DNA of 64,000 nucleotides, taken from NCBI GenBank assembly GCA_021848045.1, contig JAJZNC010000060.1, positions 1-64,000 of the forward strand, in the 5' to 3' direction. Position 1 is the stretch's first letter. Every line of letters begins with the position of its first letter. Of this stretch, positions 34,750 through 42,644 are shown in pieces. The notes under the pieces are model-generated. The model was given only the letters and a program-made list of their open reading frames with translations, had not been told where the DNA came from and made no database searches. This DNA comes from an archaeon. Lineage in GTDB: Archaea; Thermoproteota; Nitrososphaeria; Nitrososphaerales; Gagatemarchaeaceae. A program made the translations under genes and the position numbers.

Positions 34750-35889
34750 CTAGCTCGCTAGGGTGGCAAGCCTCTTCCGGCTGGACTTCAAAAGCTCCTC
34801 GGCGTCCTTCATCAGTGCGTCGCGCCTACGCCTGTGCTCCTCTAGATAACGCTTGACGATGGCGGCGAGTTCCTTCTTGCAGTCGCCGCACATCCTCGTC
34901 CCCCTGTAGCACTCGTCGTAGACCCTCCTGGCGTAGTCGTCCTCGAGGGCGAAGTGGTAGAGGTACTGGTCGTAGACGGGGCACTTCTCCGCCTCCCCAC
35001 CGAGCCGCCTCTGCTCTTCGACGCTCGCCCTCCCCCCCGTGAACGCCGACATCACCTTCTTTGCGGCCGACGAGGGCGCCTCGTCGAGGGTGAACGAGGA
35101 GGCGGCGCTGCGCTTCGACATCTTCGTCGCGCCGTCGAGGCTCTTCATCAGCTTGTGGTAGACAGCCGAGGGCGGGACGAACCCAAAGTCCCCCTTGTAG
35201 GCGTTCGCGATGTCCCTGGCCAGCCTGATGTGGGGGTCCTGGTCCGCGCCTACGGGGACCAGTACGGGCTTGGGGCCACCGAACTCCTTGAGCTGCGGCA
35301 TCAGTATGTCGCCCATCTGGATGAGCGCGGAGACGTAGAGGCCTATCTGCCTCTCCCCGTAGATCGCCCTGAGCATGTTGTTCGTGACGCTGCTCGAGAA
35401 TATCGCGGAGAGTCGCATCACCCTCACCTCCTCGCTCTGCTTGTAGACGACCGCCCTCTCCGGGTCTAACCCGAGGGCGAGTATGTCGGCGACGTTCTGG
35501 ACGGCGATCTTGGAGCTCTCCGCAAAGGAGAGGCCGTTGTCGTTGTACGACTCGACGTCGGCGATGCAGTAGAAGACCGTCGCCCTCTTCGAGAGCGACT
35601 GGAAGTAGATCATGTCGTCCGCGGTCATCTTCGTCCCGAGGTGGAAGTTGCCGCTGGGCTTGATCCCGCTCATTACAGCGAAGGGCTTGTCCTGGTCTAC
35701 GGCGTCGATGACCCGGCCCAGGTCCCTGTGCCCAAAGTCGATCCCCCGCCGTATGTGCGGGCTGGGCTCCTTGAGCCTGGCCAGGATCGGCTCCATCCGC
35801 TCGATCCCGAACTCCGAGTGAAGGCGCTCGTAGTTCCCCACGAAGGTCTCACCCCACGGGTCGAGTCGGTCTTTCTCCACGCTGGGCAT
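34750..35889 (-). CDS. trpS: Tryptophanyl-tRNA synthetase, archaeal/eukaryotic type
   Basis: The 379-residue class I enzyme has the HIGH-equivalent GNFHLGTKM and the KMSKR signature (TKMSKRSAASSFTLDE). The C-terminal region holds three Cys (CYRGTRMCGDCKKELA), a putative zinc site. The frame also allows a GTG three bases earlier; the ATG at 35889 is preferred. It probably leads a trpS-pheS-pheT operon of aminoacyl-tRNA synthetases. Confidence 0.94.
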   Translation of the reverse strand: MPSVEKDRLDPWGETFVGNYERLHSEFGIERMEPILARLKEPSPHIRRGIDFGHRDLGRVIDAVDQDKPFAVMSGIKPSGNFHLGTKMTADDMIYFQSLSKRATVFYCIADVESYNDNGLSFAESSKIAVQNVADILALGLDPERAVVYKQSEEVRVMRLSAIFSSSVTNNMLRAIYGERQIGLYVSALIQMGDILMPQLKEFGGPKPVLVPVGADQDPHIRLARDIANAYKGDFGFVPPSAVYHKLMKSLDGATKMSKRSAASSFTLDEAPSSAAKKVMSAFTGGRASVEEQRRLGGEAEKCPVYDQYLYHFALEDDYARRVYDECYRGTRMCGDCKKELAAIVKRYLEEHRRRRDALMKDAEELLKSSRKRLATLAS

Positions 35890-35905
35890 CACCCGCCGAG
35901 TCGGA

Positions 35906-36403
35906 TTATAAGCTCCTCTCCGCGCGCCGTCGGCCGAGGAGCCTCCCTTCAGGGTCGATCTCGCCCTTCCTTATCCTGGTCGAGGAGATCGGCCTCCCGT
36001 CGTCCGCCACGACCCAGTCGACCACCACGAGCTCTAGAGGCGGGAAGCCCTTCGCGGCGCGGAGGGCGTTGGCAGCGTCCACCCTCTCGCCCGTCTCTGG
36101 ACTCGCCACGAGCGCCTCGACCTCCCTGCTCGCTATCCCCGGCCCGAAGAAGTCGTCTAGCTTGGCTATGGCGTAGCGCCTCCCGGGGAAGGAGCCCCTC
36201 AGGTACGAGGCGAGGCCTGCCTCGCGCTCATCGTACCCGAGCCGGGGCGCCTTGCCGTGCCTCCGCGCGAAGCCGTCTGAGGTGAGCCCGATGACGACCT
36301 CGTCGCCCAGCTCGAAGCTCCTCTCAAGGAGGCGCCTGTGCCCAGCGTGGAGCCCGTCGAAGGTTCCGCCCGTGGCGACCCTCGAATACCTCCGCACGGG
36401 CAT
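35906..36403 (-). CDS. coaD: Phosphopantetheine adenylyltransferase (archaeal type)
   Basis: A 165-residue nucleotidyltransferase with GGTFDGLHAGHRRLLE (the T/HxGH motif) and the C-terminal ISSTRIRKG motif. It makes dephospho-CoA from 4'-phosphopantetheine, with ATP. The ATG at 36403 lies about 30 bases downstream of AT-rich 36433-36440 on the minus strand; a longer open frame to 36667 runs through the divergent gene and is not coding. The trpS operon follows on the same strand. Confidence 0.92.
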   Translation of the reverse strand: MPVRRYSRVATGGTFDGLHAGHRRLLERSFELGDEVVIGLTSDGFARRHGKAPRLGYDEREAGLASYLRGSFPGRRYAIAKLDDFFGPGIASREVEALVASPETGERVDAANALRAAKGFPPLELVVVDWVVADDGRPISSTRIRKGEIDPEGRLLGRRRAERSL

Positions 36404-36431
36404 GGCAGGTCGGAGGCACGGCCTGGTCGGA

Positions 36432-36441
36432 GATAATAATC
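36432..36441. promoter_or_regulatory. Divergent TATA for coaD and map
   Basis: GATAATAATC is the AT-rich core between two divergent genes. It is about 30 bases before the coaD ATG (36403) on the minus strand and gives a short leader containing GGAGG before the map ATG (36472) on the plus strand. Confidence 0.55.
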
Positions 36442-36471
36442 GCTCCGGTGGAGGCTGGGTGGAGGATAAGG

Positions 36472-37371
36472 ATGCGCGTGCCCGAGCAGTACGCCAGGGC
36501 GGGCAGGCTGGCCCGCGAGATGAGGGAGTGGATTCAACAGAACGTGAAGCCGCCCCAGCCTTGCCTGGAGATCGCCGAGAAGGTCGAGGCGGAGATAGTC
36601 CGGAGAGGGGGGCAGCCTGCATTCCCGACGGGGATCGGGATAAACGGGGTGACCGCCCACTACTCACCCCAGGAGGGCGACCTGACCACGACGTCGGAGT
36701 CTGACCTGGTCAAGATCGACTACGGGGTGCACTTCGACGGTTACGTCGCGGACACCGCGGTCACCATGTCGGAGAACGCTGACCACCAGCTGATGATCGA
36801 GACGACAAAGAGGGCGCTGGAGGCGGCCATAGCCGTGGCAAAGCGCGACCCAAGGACGGGCGAGATAGGACGGGCGATAGAGGAGACCGCCAGGAGGGAG
36901 GGGTTCAAGACGATAAACAACCTTAGCGGGCACACTCTGGAGCAGTACGTCGTCCACGCGGGGAAGAGCATCCCCAACGTCTACGCGCCCAACCAGCCGG
37001 TCCTGAGGCGGGACGACGTCTTCGCGATAGAGCCTTTCCTGACCAGGGGGACGGCTGCCGGCTACGTCGTGGACGACCCGAGTGGCTCGAGGCCCACGAT
37101 CTACTCGCTGACGATGAGGAAGAGGACGGGCGCCGAGGAGCTCGACCGCCTGGTCGAGGCGATATGGGACAGGAGGAAGAGCCTGCCCTTCACGCCGAGG
37201 TGGTTCTCAGGTCAGTTCGGGCGGGAGCGGCTCCTCAAGCTGCTCGCGGAGCTCGAGAGGAGGCGGATAGTGCGCGGCTATCCGACTCTCGTCGAAGCAT
37301 CAGGCGCACCCGTGGCCCAGTTCGAGCACACCATGAAGCTCGAAGGGAGCTCGCTCGTGATCCTTACTTAG
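36472..37371 (+). CDS. map: Methionine aminopeptidase, type II
   Basis: The 299-residue enzyme removes the initiator methionine. Metal ligands are in KIDYGVHFDGYVADTAVTM (two Asp), SGHTLEQYVVHAG (His), AIEPFLTRG (Glu) and the C-terminal FEHTM (Glu). The inserted helical subdomain (DRLVEAIWDRRKSLPFTPRW) marks type II, the archaeal/eukaryotic class. ATG at 36472 follows GGTGGAGG; the longer frame from 36448 adds eight residues. It converges on the zinc-ribbon gene with an eight-base overlap. Confidence 0.95.
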   Translation: MRVPEQYARAGRLAREMREWIQQNVKPPQPCLEIAEKVEAEIVRRGGQPAFPTGIGINGVTAHYSPQEGDLTTTSESDLVKIDYGVHFDGYVADTAVTMSENADHQLMIETTKRALEAAIAVAKRDPRTGEIGRAIEETARREGFKTINNLSGHTLEQYVVHAGKSIPNVYAPNQPVLRRDDVFAIEPFLTRGTAAGYVVDDPSGSRPTIYSLTMRKRTGAEELDRLVEAIWDRRKSLPFTPRWFSGQFGRERLLKLLAELERRRIVRGYPTLVEASGAPVAQFEHTMKLEGSSLVILT

Positions 37372-37582
37372 CCTTGACCACGGGCTCGGCGTAGATCAGG
37401 GTTATCTTCGTGGCGTTGCCGCACTTTGAGCAGTTCGCGCCGTCCTTCGTGATGTAGTCGCCGACCTGGAACGCCCTCTTGGTCTTCTGCCCGCATGCGG
37501 GGCACTCCTCGATGGTGTAGACGTTGAACTTCGCCTTGCCAGAGGTACCCTGCTGCGGCGGGCTGGGCTGGGGGCTGCTCAT
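37364..37582 (-). CDS. Small zinc-ribbon protein, 72 residues
   Basis: A Pro/Ser/Gln-rich start is followed by YTIEECPACGQKTKRAF and GANCSKCGNATKITLI, two CxxC pairs forming one zinc ribbon. Its ATG is adjacent to the stop codon of the DUF1512 gene, implying coupled translation. The ribbon could bind RNA or a protein partner. No specific family recognised, and the pairing with DUF1512 is the only hint of function. Confidence 0.75.
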   Translation of the reverse strand: MSSPQPSPPQQGTSGKAKFNVYTIEECPACGQKTKRAFQVGDYITKDGANCSKCGNATKITLIYAEPVVKAK

Positions 37583-38701
37583 CTACTGTCCAACCCCCAG
37601 CGTGTTGCCGATACCCGCCAGGAGGACCTTGTCCCCCTCCTTGGTCTTCTCCTCGATGAGGTTCCCGATGAGGGTGTGGACGCGGTCGCTCGCGTCGGTG
37701 ATCTCCTTCCTCATCACCGTGATCGCCTCCAGGATGCTCTGCTTGACCAGTATCGCGTAGACCGGGACCTTGTGCTTGGAGGAGACCTCCTCGATCCTGA
37801 ACTTGTCGGTGCCTATCCCTCCGATGGCCGCGCCTATTCCTTCGGCGACGTCCCCGGTCTTCTCGCCCTCGAGCTTGAGGGCCGCGTCGACCATGATGAT
37901 GGCGTTCAGCGGGACGTTCATCTCCTCGATCACCCTCTGGATCGCGACGCCGGGCTCGCCGACGTAGCCCATGGGCCCTTCCGCCTTTAGGACGTAGAGC
38001 GTCCTCCCCTTGTACTCCGAGACGGTCATCACGGTGTCCTTGGCTACGACCTGCTTGGGGGCGGTCAGCATGTACTTGGAGGCTATTATCGGGCCGATGC
38101 CGTCGCCGACTGGCTGCCCCAGCTTGAACGTGTCCACCGCGTTGATGAGCGCGTCGGCCTCCATGAGGACCTGCGGCATTATCATCTGGAGCTGGACGAG
38201 CAGGATGTAGGAGTTGGTCTTCTTCCCGAGAAGGTAGTAGTGCCTTACGATCTTGTGGATCATGTTTAGCGAGCTGGCTATCTCGAGTATGTTCTCAGCG
38301 ACAGAGACCTTGATTGGCTCTGCGCTCGGGAGCATCTTCCTGACCTCCGACCTGACCCTCTCGTCCCTGGTCTCGGTGATGTGCTCTATCTTCCCGACTA
38401 TGCCCTGGGGGTCTAGGTCGACCGGCATTATGGTCACGTACTCGAGGAACTCGTCGATCCGCGTGGTGGGGTCGCCGCTGGCCTTGCCCGTCCCGTTGAA
38501 GTAGTCGACGGCCTCCTTCCTCGACCGGTCCTTCATCAGCTTGAGCTTGTTGAGCGCCCTGGAAATGTCGTTTCCAACGATGTAAACCTGGATCCTCTGC
38601 CCGTAGACGATGAAGACGAAGAACGAGAGCAGCCACACTATGTTCAGGAGGCTGCTGACATTGTTCCCAAACTGGAGGGACATGTTCGTCAATGCGGGCA
38701 T
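37583..38701 (-). CDS. DUF1512 family protein
   Basis: This 372-residue archaeal protein has one N-terminal hydrophobic helix (LLNIVWLLSFFVFIVYGQRI) and a large cytoplasmic domain. Segments VGDGIGPIIASKYML, ALKLEGEKTGDVAEGIGAAI and GGIGTDKFRIEE look like a conserved nucleotide- or metal-binding fold; the biochemical role is unknown. I chose the ATG at 38701 because GTTTAAG (38733-38739) on the minus strand gives a leaderless start there; the longer frame from 38752 starts inside the promoter. The region 38741-39004 upstream holds no recognisable gene. Confidence 0.85.
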   Translation of the reverse strand: MPALTNMSLQFGNNVSSLLNIVWLLSFFVFIVYGQRIQVYIVGNDISRALNKLKLMKDRSRKEAVDYFNGTGKASGDPTTRIDEFLEYVTIMPVDLDPQGIVGKIEHITETRDERVRSEVRKMLPSAEPIKVSVAENILEIASSLNMIHKIVRHYYLLGKKTNSYILLVQLQMIMPQVLMEADALINAVDTFKLGQPVGDGIGPIIASKYMLTAPKQVVAKDTVMTVSEYKGRTLYVLKAEGPMGYVGEPGVAIQRVIEEMNVPLNAIIMVDAALKLEGEKTGDVAEGIGAAIGGIGTDKFRIEEVSSKHKVPVYAILVKQSILEAITVMRKEITDASDRVHTLIGNLIEEKTKEGDKVLLAGIGNTLGVGQ

Positions 38702-39004
38702 TAGGTGGAGTAGCACGCCCCCAGGGGGTGGACTTAAACATTTTACAAACAAGATTTCGACGAAAACGAAACGGACGCTGTGGCCTGGGGCGGGAGAGCC
38801 CGTCCGGCCGGTCGCGGGAAGGCGAGTGCGAGAGAATACACGCGGGCGTGGGCTATATGGATGGGCGCCGGCACATGGGATTCACGAGCCCTTTCGGAGC
38901 TCACTAACGCCCATGCGACATGTGGTTTGACTTCTGGGATCGGACGAGTCCAGGTCGGACCCACACGCTATGGCCGGCTGGAGCGCGCGTGACCCGGAGG
39001 GGAT

Positions 39005-39285
39005 TTAACCCTTTTGGAGCGGAGGCTCCGTGCGCTGGGGTGGCTCCTCATCTCCTCGCTTGTCGGTCGCGCCTAGGACGCGCCTGAACCAGTCAAGGAA
39101 CCGGCCGTAGACCCCACCCAGGGTGATCTCCAGCACCGTCGAGGATGCGAGTCCGATAAGGGCCGCGTCGATTGTCTTCGAGGTGTAGAGGAAGACAGGG
39201 GTGTAGACCGTGGTCCAGAATATCGCCATCGCACCCGCATCGGCCAGGAACTTTCGACGTTTCGACGGTATTGTGCCGTGCTCAC
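39005..39285 (-). pseudogene. Half-size AlaE-like membrane protein, frameshifted by an 8-bp tandem duplication
   Basis: The frame after 39251 encodes KFLADAGAMAIFWTTVYTPV, two membrane helices and GGVYGRFLDWFRR, closely resembling the second half of the L-alanine exporter AlaE (VYGYFLDYCRR). The good leaderless start is GTG at 39285, just below TATA GTTTTAGG (39311-39318), but it is in another frame. The tandem duplication at 39252-39267 causes the shift: with one copy the frame reads MSTAQYRRKFLADAG through to the stop as 90 residues. In-frame alternatives are an ATA at 39271, ATG at 39229, or a start at 39415 upstream of the promoter. It may be a fresh mutation, a phase switch or a sequence error. 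Confidence 0.6.
39252..39267 (+). repeat. 8-bp tandem duplication TTTCGACG x2
   Basis: TTTCGACGTTTCGACG is an exact two-copy tandem repeat within the beginning of the AlaE-like gene. Eight is not a multiple of three, so gain or loss of a copy changes the reading frame. Confidence 0.9.
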
Positions 39286-39429
39286 TCGGCCTTGCGAGGG
39301 GTGGGCCCTGCCTAAAACGTTTGCCCGCGGTCGCTCTCTTAAGACCGCCGCCGGGCGACTCCGGCCTCGCGCGACCGCTCGACTTCCAGGATGAAACCAT
39401 TATAACGAGCAGCAAGGCGCGGAAGAACG

Positions 39430-39705
39430 ATGCGGCGCAAGCTCCTCGACATCCTGGCGTGCCCGATGGACAAGCACTACCCGCTCAGGCTCCTCGAGTT
39501 CTCGACCAAAGAGCCAGACGTGGTCGTCGATGGCGCCCTCCTCTGCGACAAGTGCGGCCGATTCTACCCGATCATCGACGAGATCCCGGTCATGCTCCCC
39601 GACGACCTGAGGAGCAAGAAGGAGGACCTGGAGTTCTTGACCAGGTGGAAGGACCGCCTCCCCAAGGAAACGGTCGCAGAGGGCAAGCCCGTCAACCTGT
39701 CCTAA
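39430..39705 (+). CDS. trm112: Trm112-like methyltransferase activator
   Basis: The 91-residue protein has the Trm112/UPF0434 zinc-knuckle layout: ILACPMDKHYPL, LLCDKCGRFYPIIDEIPVMLP. Trm112 is an obligate partner of several tRNA, rRNA and release-factor methyltransferases in archaea and eukaryotes. The ATG at 39430 is leaderless from ATTATAAC (39398-39405). Confidence 0.9.
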   Translation: MRRKLLDILACPMDKHYPLRLLEFSTKEPDVVVDGALLCDKCGRFYPIIDEIPVMLPDDLRSKKEDLEFLTRWKDRLPKETVAEGKPVNLS

Positions 39706-39719
39706 AGTCCTCCTTCACA

Positions 39720-39737
39720 ATATTCATATATGAATAT
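39720..39737. promoter_or_regulatory. 18-bp perfect palindrome over the promoter of the HTH-CBS gene
   Basis: ATATTCATATATGAATAT is a perfect inverted repeat. Its centre, TTCATATATGAA, contains the TATA box that sits about 25 bases before the ATG at 39753. A repressor bound here would exclude TBP. The adjacent gene encodes an HTH regulator, so autoregulation is the simplest reading. Confidence 0.75.
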
Positions 39738-39752
39738 CGGGACGGGTGAGTG

Positions 39753-40322
39753 ATGTCCGTATCGACGATCGACCCGAAGCAGCTCAAGAAGATAAGGGTC
39801 CAGCTTGGGATAACCCAGTCGGAGCTCGCAAAGGCGGCGGGCGTCAGCCAGTCGCTCATCGCCAAGCTAGAGTCGGGGCTTGTCGACCCGTCATTCAGTA
39901 CGATGAAGGCGATCTCGGAGGCCCTACGGTCGCAAATCAGGATCGAGGGGAAGAAGGCCTCTGACGTGATGTCCTCGCCGGTGGTCTCCGTCCAGTCCTC
40001 GGTTTCGATCTCAGAGAGCATCAACGTCATGAGGAAGAGCAGCATATCCCAGATCCCGGTGTACTCTGGGAGCAAGCTCGTGGGCTCGATCACGGAGAAC
40101 CAGATAGTCGCCCTGCTTAGCGGGGTCGACGACCCACGCGGAATCCTCTCAAAGCCGGTCTCCACCGTGATGCAGCCTTCCTTCCCCATCGTGAGCGCCG
40201 ACACGCCCATCGAGGCGCTCTTCTCGCTCTTCAAGTTCGTGCCCGCGGTCCTGGTCGCGCGCGGAGAGAAGGTCGACGGGATAGTGACAAAGATCGATAT
40301 GCTTTCCGCCGAAGTGCACTAA
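39753..40322 (+). CDS. HTH-XRE transcription regulator with two CBS domains
   Basis: Residues about 7-60 form a lambda-repressor-like HTH (LKKIRVQLGITQSELAKAAG, QSLIAKLESG). Two CBS domains follow (ASDVMSSPVVSVQSSVSISE, IPVYSGSKLVGSIT; then VSTVMQPSFPIVSADTPIEA). CBS pairs bind adenine nucleotides such as AMP, ATP or SAM, so this is probably a nucleotide-responsive regulator. Leaderless ATG at 39753; GTG at 39750 is in frame. A perfect 18-bp palindrome covers its TATA box. Confidence 0.9.
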   Translation: MSVSTIDPKQLKKIRVQLGITQSELAKAAGVSQSLIAKLESGLVDPSFSTMKAISEALRSQIRIEGKKASDVMSSPVVSVQSSVSISESINVMRKSSISQIPVYSGSKLVGSITENQIVALLSGVDDPRGILSKPVSTVMQPSFPIVSADTPIEALFSLFKFVPAVLVARGEKVDGIVTKIDMLSAEVH

Positions 40323-40394
40323 CGGCGAGGGCTCCGTCAGCATCCCCGTGGGCGGGCTGGAACGTTTTCATCTCGGCACCCCGGCGGGAGGGCC

Positions 40395-40574
40395 ATGGGG
40401 ATGGTCGACGTCCCGGCCGCGTGCGCCAGGTGCCACAAGCCCGGGACAGGGTACAGCAGCTGCAGAGGGTGCGGGCTGCGGTTCTGCCCCGCCTGTACAG
40501 CCGGTCTTGGGAGGGTCTGTCCGAACTGTAGGTCTTCCCTGGCCCGAGTCCAGCCCGCCCCGGCCGATCCCTAG
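40395..40574 (+). CDS. Double zinc-finger small protein, 59 residues
   Basis: The frame reads MGMVDVPAACARCHKPGTGY and continues with SCRGCG, FCPAC and VCPNC: four CxxC pairs in 40 residues, enough for two zinc sites of B-box or treble-clef type. A GGAGGG lies six bases before the ATG. It is preceded closely by the HTH-CBS gene and converges on the radical SAM gene with a four-base overlap. No specific family recognised; likely a nucleic-acid or protein-binding module. Confidence 0.65.
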   Translation: MGMVDVPAACARCHKPGTGYSSCRGCGLRFCPACTAGLGRVCPNCRSSLARVQPAPADP

Positions 40575-42247
40575 CTTCCGACTGGCCGGGGCGTAGCGCT
40601 CGCCACCAGCCCGTGCCGCTCAGCCTTGGCCACGTCGAGCCCTCCCTTCTTGCAGATGTTCGAGACTATCTGGAACAGCCCCCAGGAGCCCAGCCCGACC
40701 ATGAGCCCGGTCGCGAGCCTCGCGAGAGGGTTTGGGTCGCCGGACGAGCTGAACGCGTTCCTGGCCGCCATCTTGGCGAGGTGCCTGTACGACGCGTAGT
40801 AGACCGCGAGCTGGGACTGGTCGAGCCTGAGCGAGGAGAACTCCCTGCTCTTCAGGTGGCCGAGGGGTACGTTCTGCATAGGCGTGACGGTGAACTCGAA
40901 CGGCCTCCCGTCGTCGAGGGTCGAGTTGCTCAGCTTGTTTATCAGGGCGACCGTCTCCCAGTTGTCCTCCTCCGTCTCACCGGACTGCCCCACCTGGACG
41001 GTGAATGCCGGCCTCCAGTAGTGCGTGTTCATCACGCGGGTCCCCCTCAAGACGATCTCCTGCCAGGTGCCGTCCTGGCCGACCTTCAGCGGGAGGGTCT
41101 TGTTGGGCATGTGCATCTTGGCGAGGCGGTCGCTCCCGGTCTCCACGCCCATCTGGACGCCGATCCAGTTGTCAGGTCCCGCGCGCATTATCTCCGAGAG
41201 CCTCGCTATCAGGTCCGGGTACGCAGCAGGTATCGATATGCGCCCGTGCGTAGGGTTGGTGCGGTCCACCCCGTGCGTGGCCATCACGCCGCGCATCAGC
41301 TCCACTAGGGCATCCTCGTTGGGGGCGTAGTCTGCGCCGTGCTCGTAGGCGAATATCTCGTCGCTGTGGAGCCAGACCCGGTCCACCCCCGCGGCCACGT
41401 TGACCGCAATCTCCTTCTGGACCTTCTCGACCGGGCAGTAGCGGAGCGGCCTGAGGGTCACCTCGCAGAAGTCGCAGCCTACCCCGCACCCCCTCATCGC
41501 CTCCACCATCCCCTTGATCGACGGGTTCGCTATCTCCGGGATGTCCTCCAGCTTCGGGAACTGCCTGGAGAACGGGTACCGGCTGACGAACTTCTCGTTC
41601 TCGACCCACTGCTTGTGGAAGCTTCGGTCGAAGGTCTGGAACCCTCGGTAGAACTGCGTGTTCTCGGACGAATCCCCAGAGAGGTACTCGAAGAGGTCTA
41701 CAGCGATGTCGTCGGCCTCGCCCTGGAACGCATAGTCCACGGAGAAGGCCTCGAGGACCTCCGGGCGGACGGTGAGCTCCCAGACCCCAGGGCCGCCCAC
41801 CACGAGCCTTGGCTTGCGCTGCTTCCCGGCCCTGGCCCTGTTTATTCGGGCGAGGAGCTCCTCGAACTCCTTCCTGACGTACGCGGGCGCGCTTGTCCCG
41901 AAGAGCACGGAGTAGGACATGGTGAGCGGGCCGAGCCCTAGGGGGTCCATGGTCGTGACCCCGATCAGCTCGGTGTCGTCGTCGACGAACTCCTCGAGGT
42001 GGTCCTCGTGCGCGACCGCCACCTCGTAGTGGGAGTAGGCGCGGAGGAGCGCCGCCTCGAGCTTCCTAAGGGAATATGGCGCGAAGAGCGGCCGCCCTCC
42101 CGTCTCGGGTGGAGCCGGGCCTTTCAGGAAGTGGTAGATCGACCCCGGGAGGCTGCTCGTCGGGGCGCTCGCTAAGAAGTCGAGGAGGGGAGTGTTCCGG
42201 TAGTCGTGGGAGAGGCTGGTGTCGGAGATGAGCACGAATCTTGCCAT
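40571..42247 (-). CDS. Radical SAM protein with N-terminal B12-binding-like domain
   Basis: The 558-residue enzyme has the radical SAM motif MRGCGVGCDFCEVTLRPL (CxxxCxxC) near residue 258, an N-terminal Rossmann-like part ending in the KPRLVVGGPGVWEL region that resembles cobalamin-binding domains of class B radical SAM proteins, and a long C-terminal domain (TVTPMQNVPLGHLKSREF) with a hydrophobic segment near LATGLMVGLGSWGLFQIV. ATG at 42247 with GGGTGG upstream is preferred to 42286. TATA GTAAAATAC (about 42345-42353) predicts a leader near 75 bases. Substrate unknown; methylthiolation or methylation are possibilities. Confidence 0.85.
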   Translation of the reverse strand: MARFVLISDTSLSHDYRNTPLLDFLASAPTSSLPGSIYHFLKGPAPPETGGRPLFAPYSLRKLEAALLRAYSHYEVAVAHEDHLEEFVDDDTELIGVTTMDPLGLGPLTMSYSVLFGTSAPAYVRKEFEELLARINRARAGKQRKPRLVVGGPGVWELTVRPEVLEAFSVDYAFQGEADDIAVDLFEYLSGDSSENTQFYRGFQTFDRSFHKQWVENEKFVSRYPFSRQFPKLEDIPEIANPSIKGMVEAMRGCGVGCDFCEVTLRPLRYCPVEKVQKEIAVNVAAGVDRVWLHSDEIFAYEHGADYAPNEDALVELMRGVMATHGVDRTNPTHGRISIPAAYPDLIARLSEIMRAGPDNWIGVQMGVETGSDRLAKMHMPNKTLPLKVGQDGTWQEIVLRGTRVMNTHYWRPAFTVQVGQSGETEEDNWETVALINKLSNSTLDDGRPFEFTVTPMQNVPLGHLKSREFSSLRLDQSQLAVYYASYRHLAKMAARNAFSSSGDPNPLARLATGLMVGLGSWGLFQIVSNICKKGGLDVAKAERHGLVASATPRPVGS

Positions 42248-42432
42248 CTGTCCACCCCGCTGGCTGCTATCCCGGCGGCCTCCCATCGTGACCCGATTGC
42301 GTCTCCGAGTTCGTGCCCGGTGCCCGGACTTTGGGAGACGGGGCTGTATTTTACCCTATGCCGGCGCCCAAGCTCCTTCGGCGCGTCCTTGCGCTGAGCT
42401 TTTAATCCCCGCTTCGTCCCGCAAGGCTCGAT

Positions 42433-42569
42433 GGGGACGTAGCCCAGCCAGGTAAGGCAACAGGCTCCAGTGGTCAAACGACAAAGGTTTGATGACACGC
42501 TTTGCGTGGATGATATCCCATCGGAGCGGCGATACCTGTGGATCGTCGGTTCGAATCCGACCGTCCCCA
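42433..42569 (+). tRNA. tRNA-Trp(CCA) with 63-base intron
   Basis: Acceptor GGGGACG/CGTCCCC with discriminator A, T-arm GTCGG-TTCGAAT-CCGAC, and anticodon stem ACAGG/CCTGT around CTCCAG(A). The intron (42471-42533) lies at the canonical 37/38 position after anticodon CCA at 42467-42469. The intron contains TGATGA (42490-42495) and ATGATA (42510-42515), like the C and C' boxes of the box C/D guide RNA known in other archaeal tRNA-Trp introns, but no clear CTGA D box. TATA CTTTTAATC lies 30 bases upstream. Confidence 0.93.
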
Positions 42570-42644
42570 TCTCCAGTCTCGAGCGTTCTGGCGCTTTTCA
42601 CCCCCTTTCAAAGCCTTATCCGAGGTTCGCCTTCGGGGTGCCCG

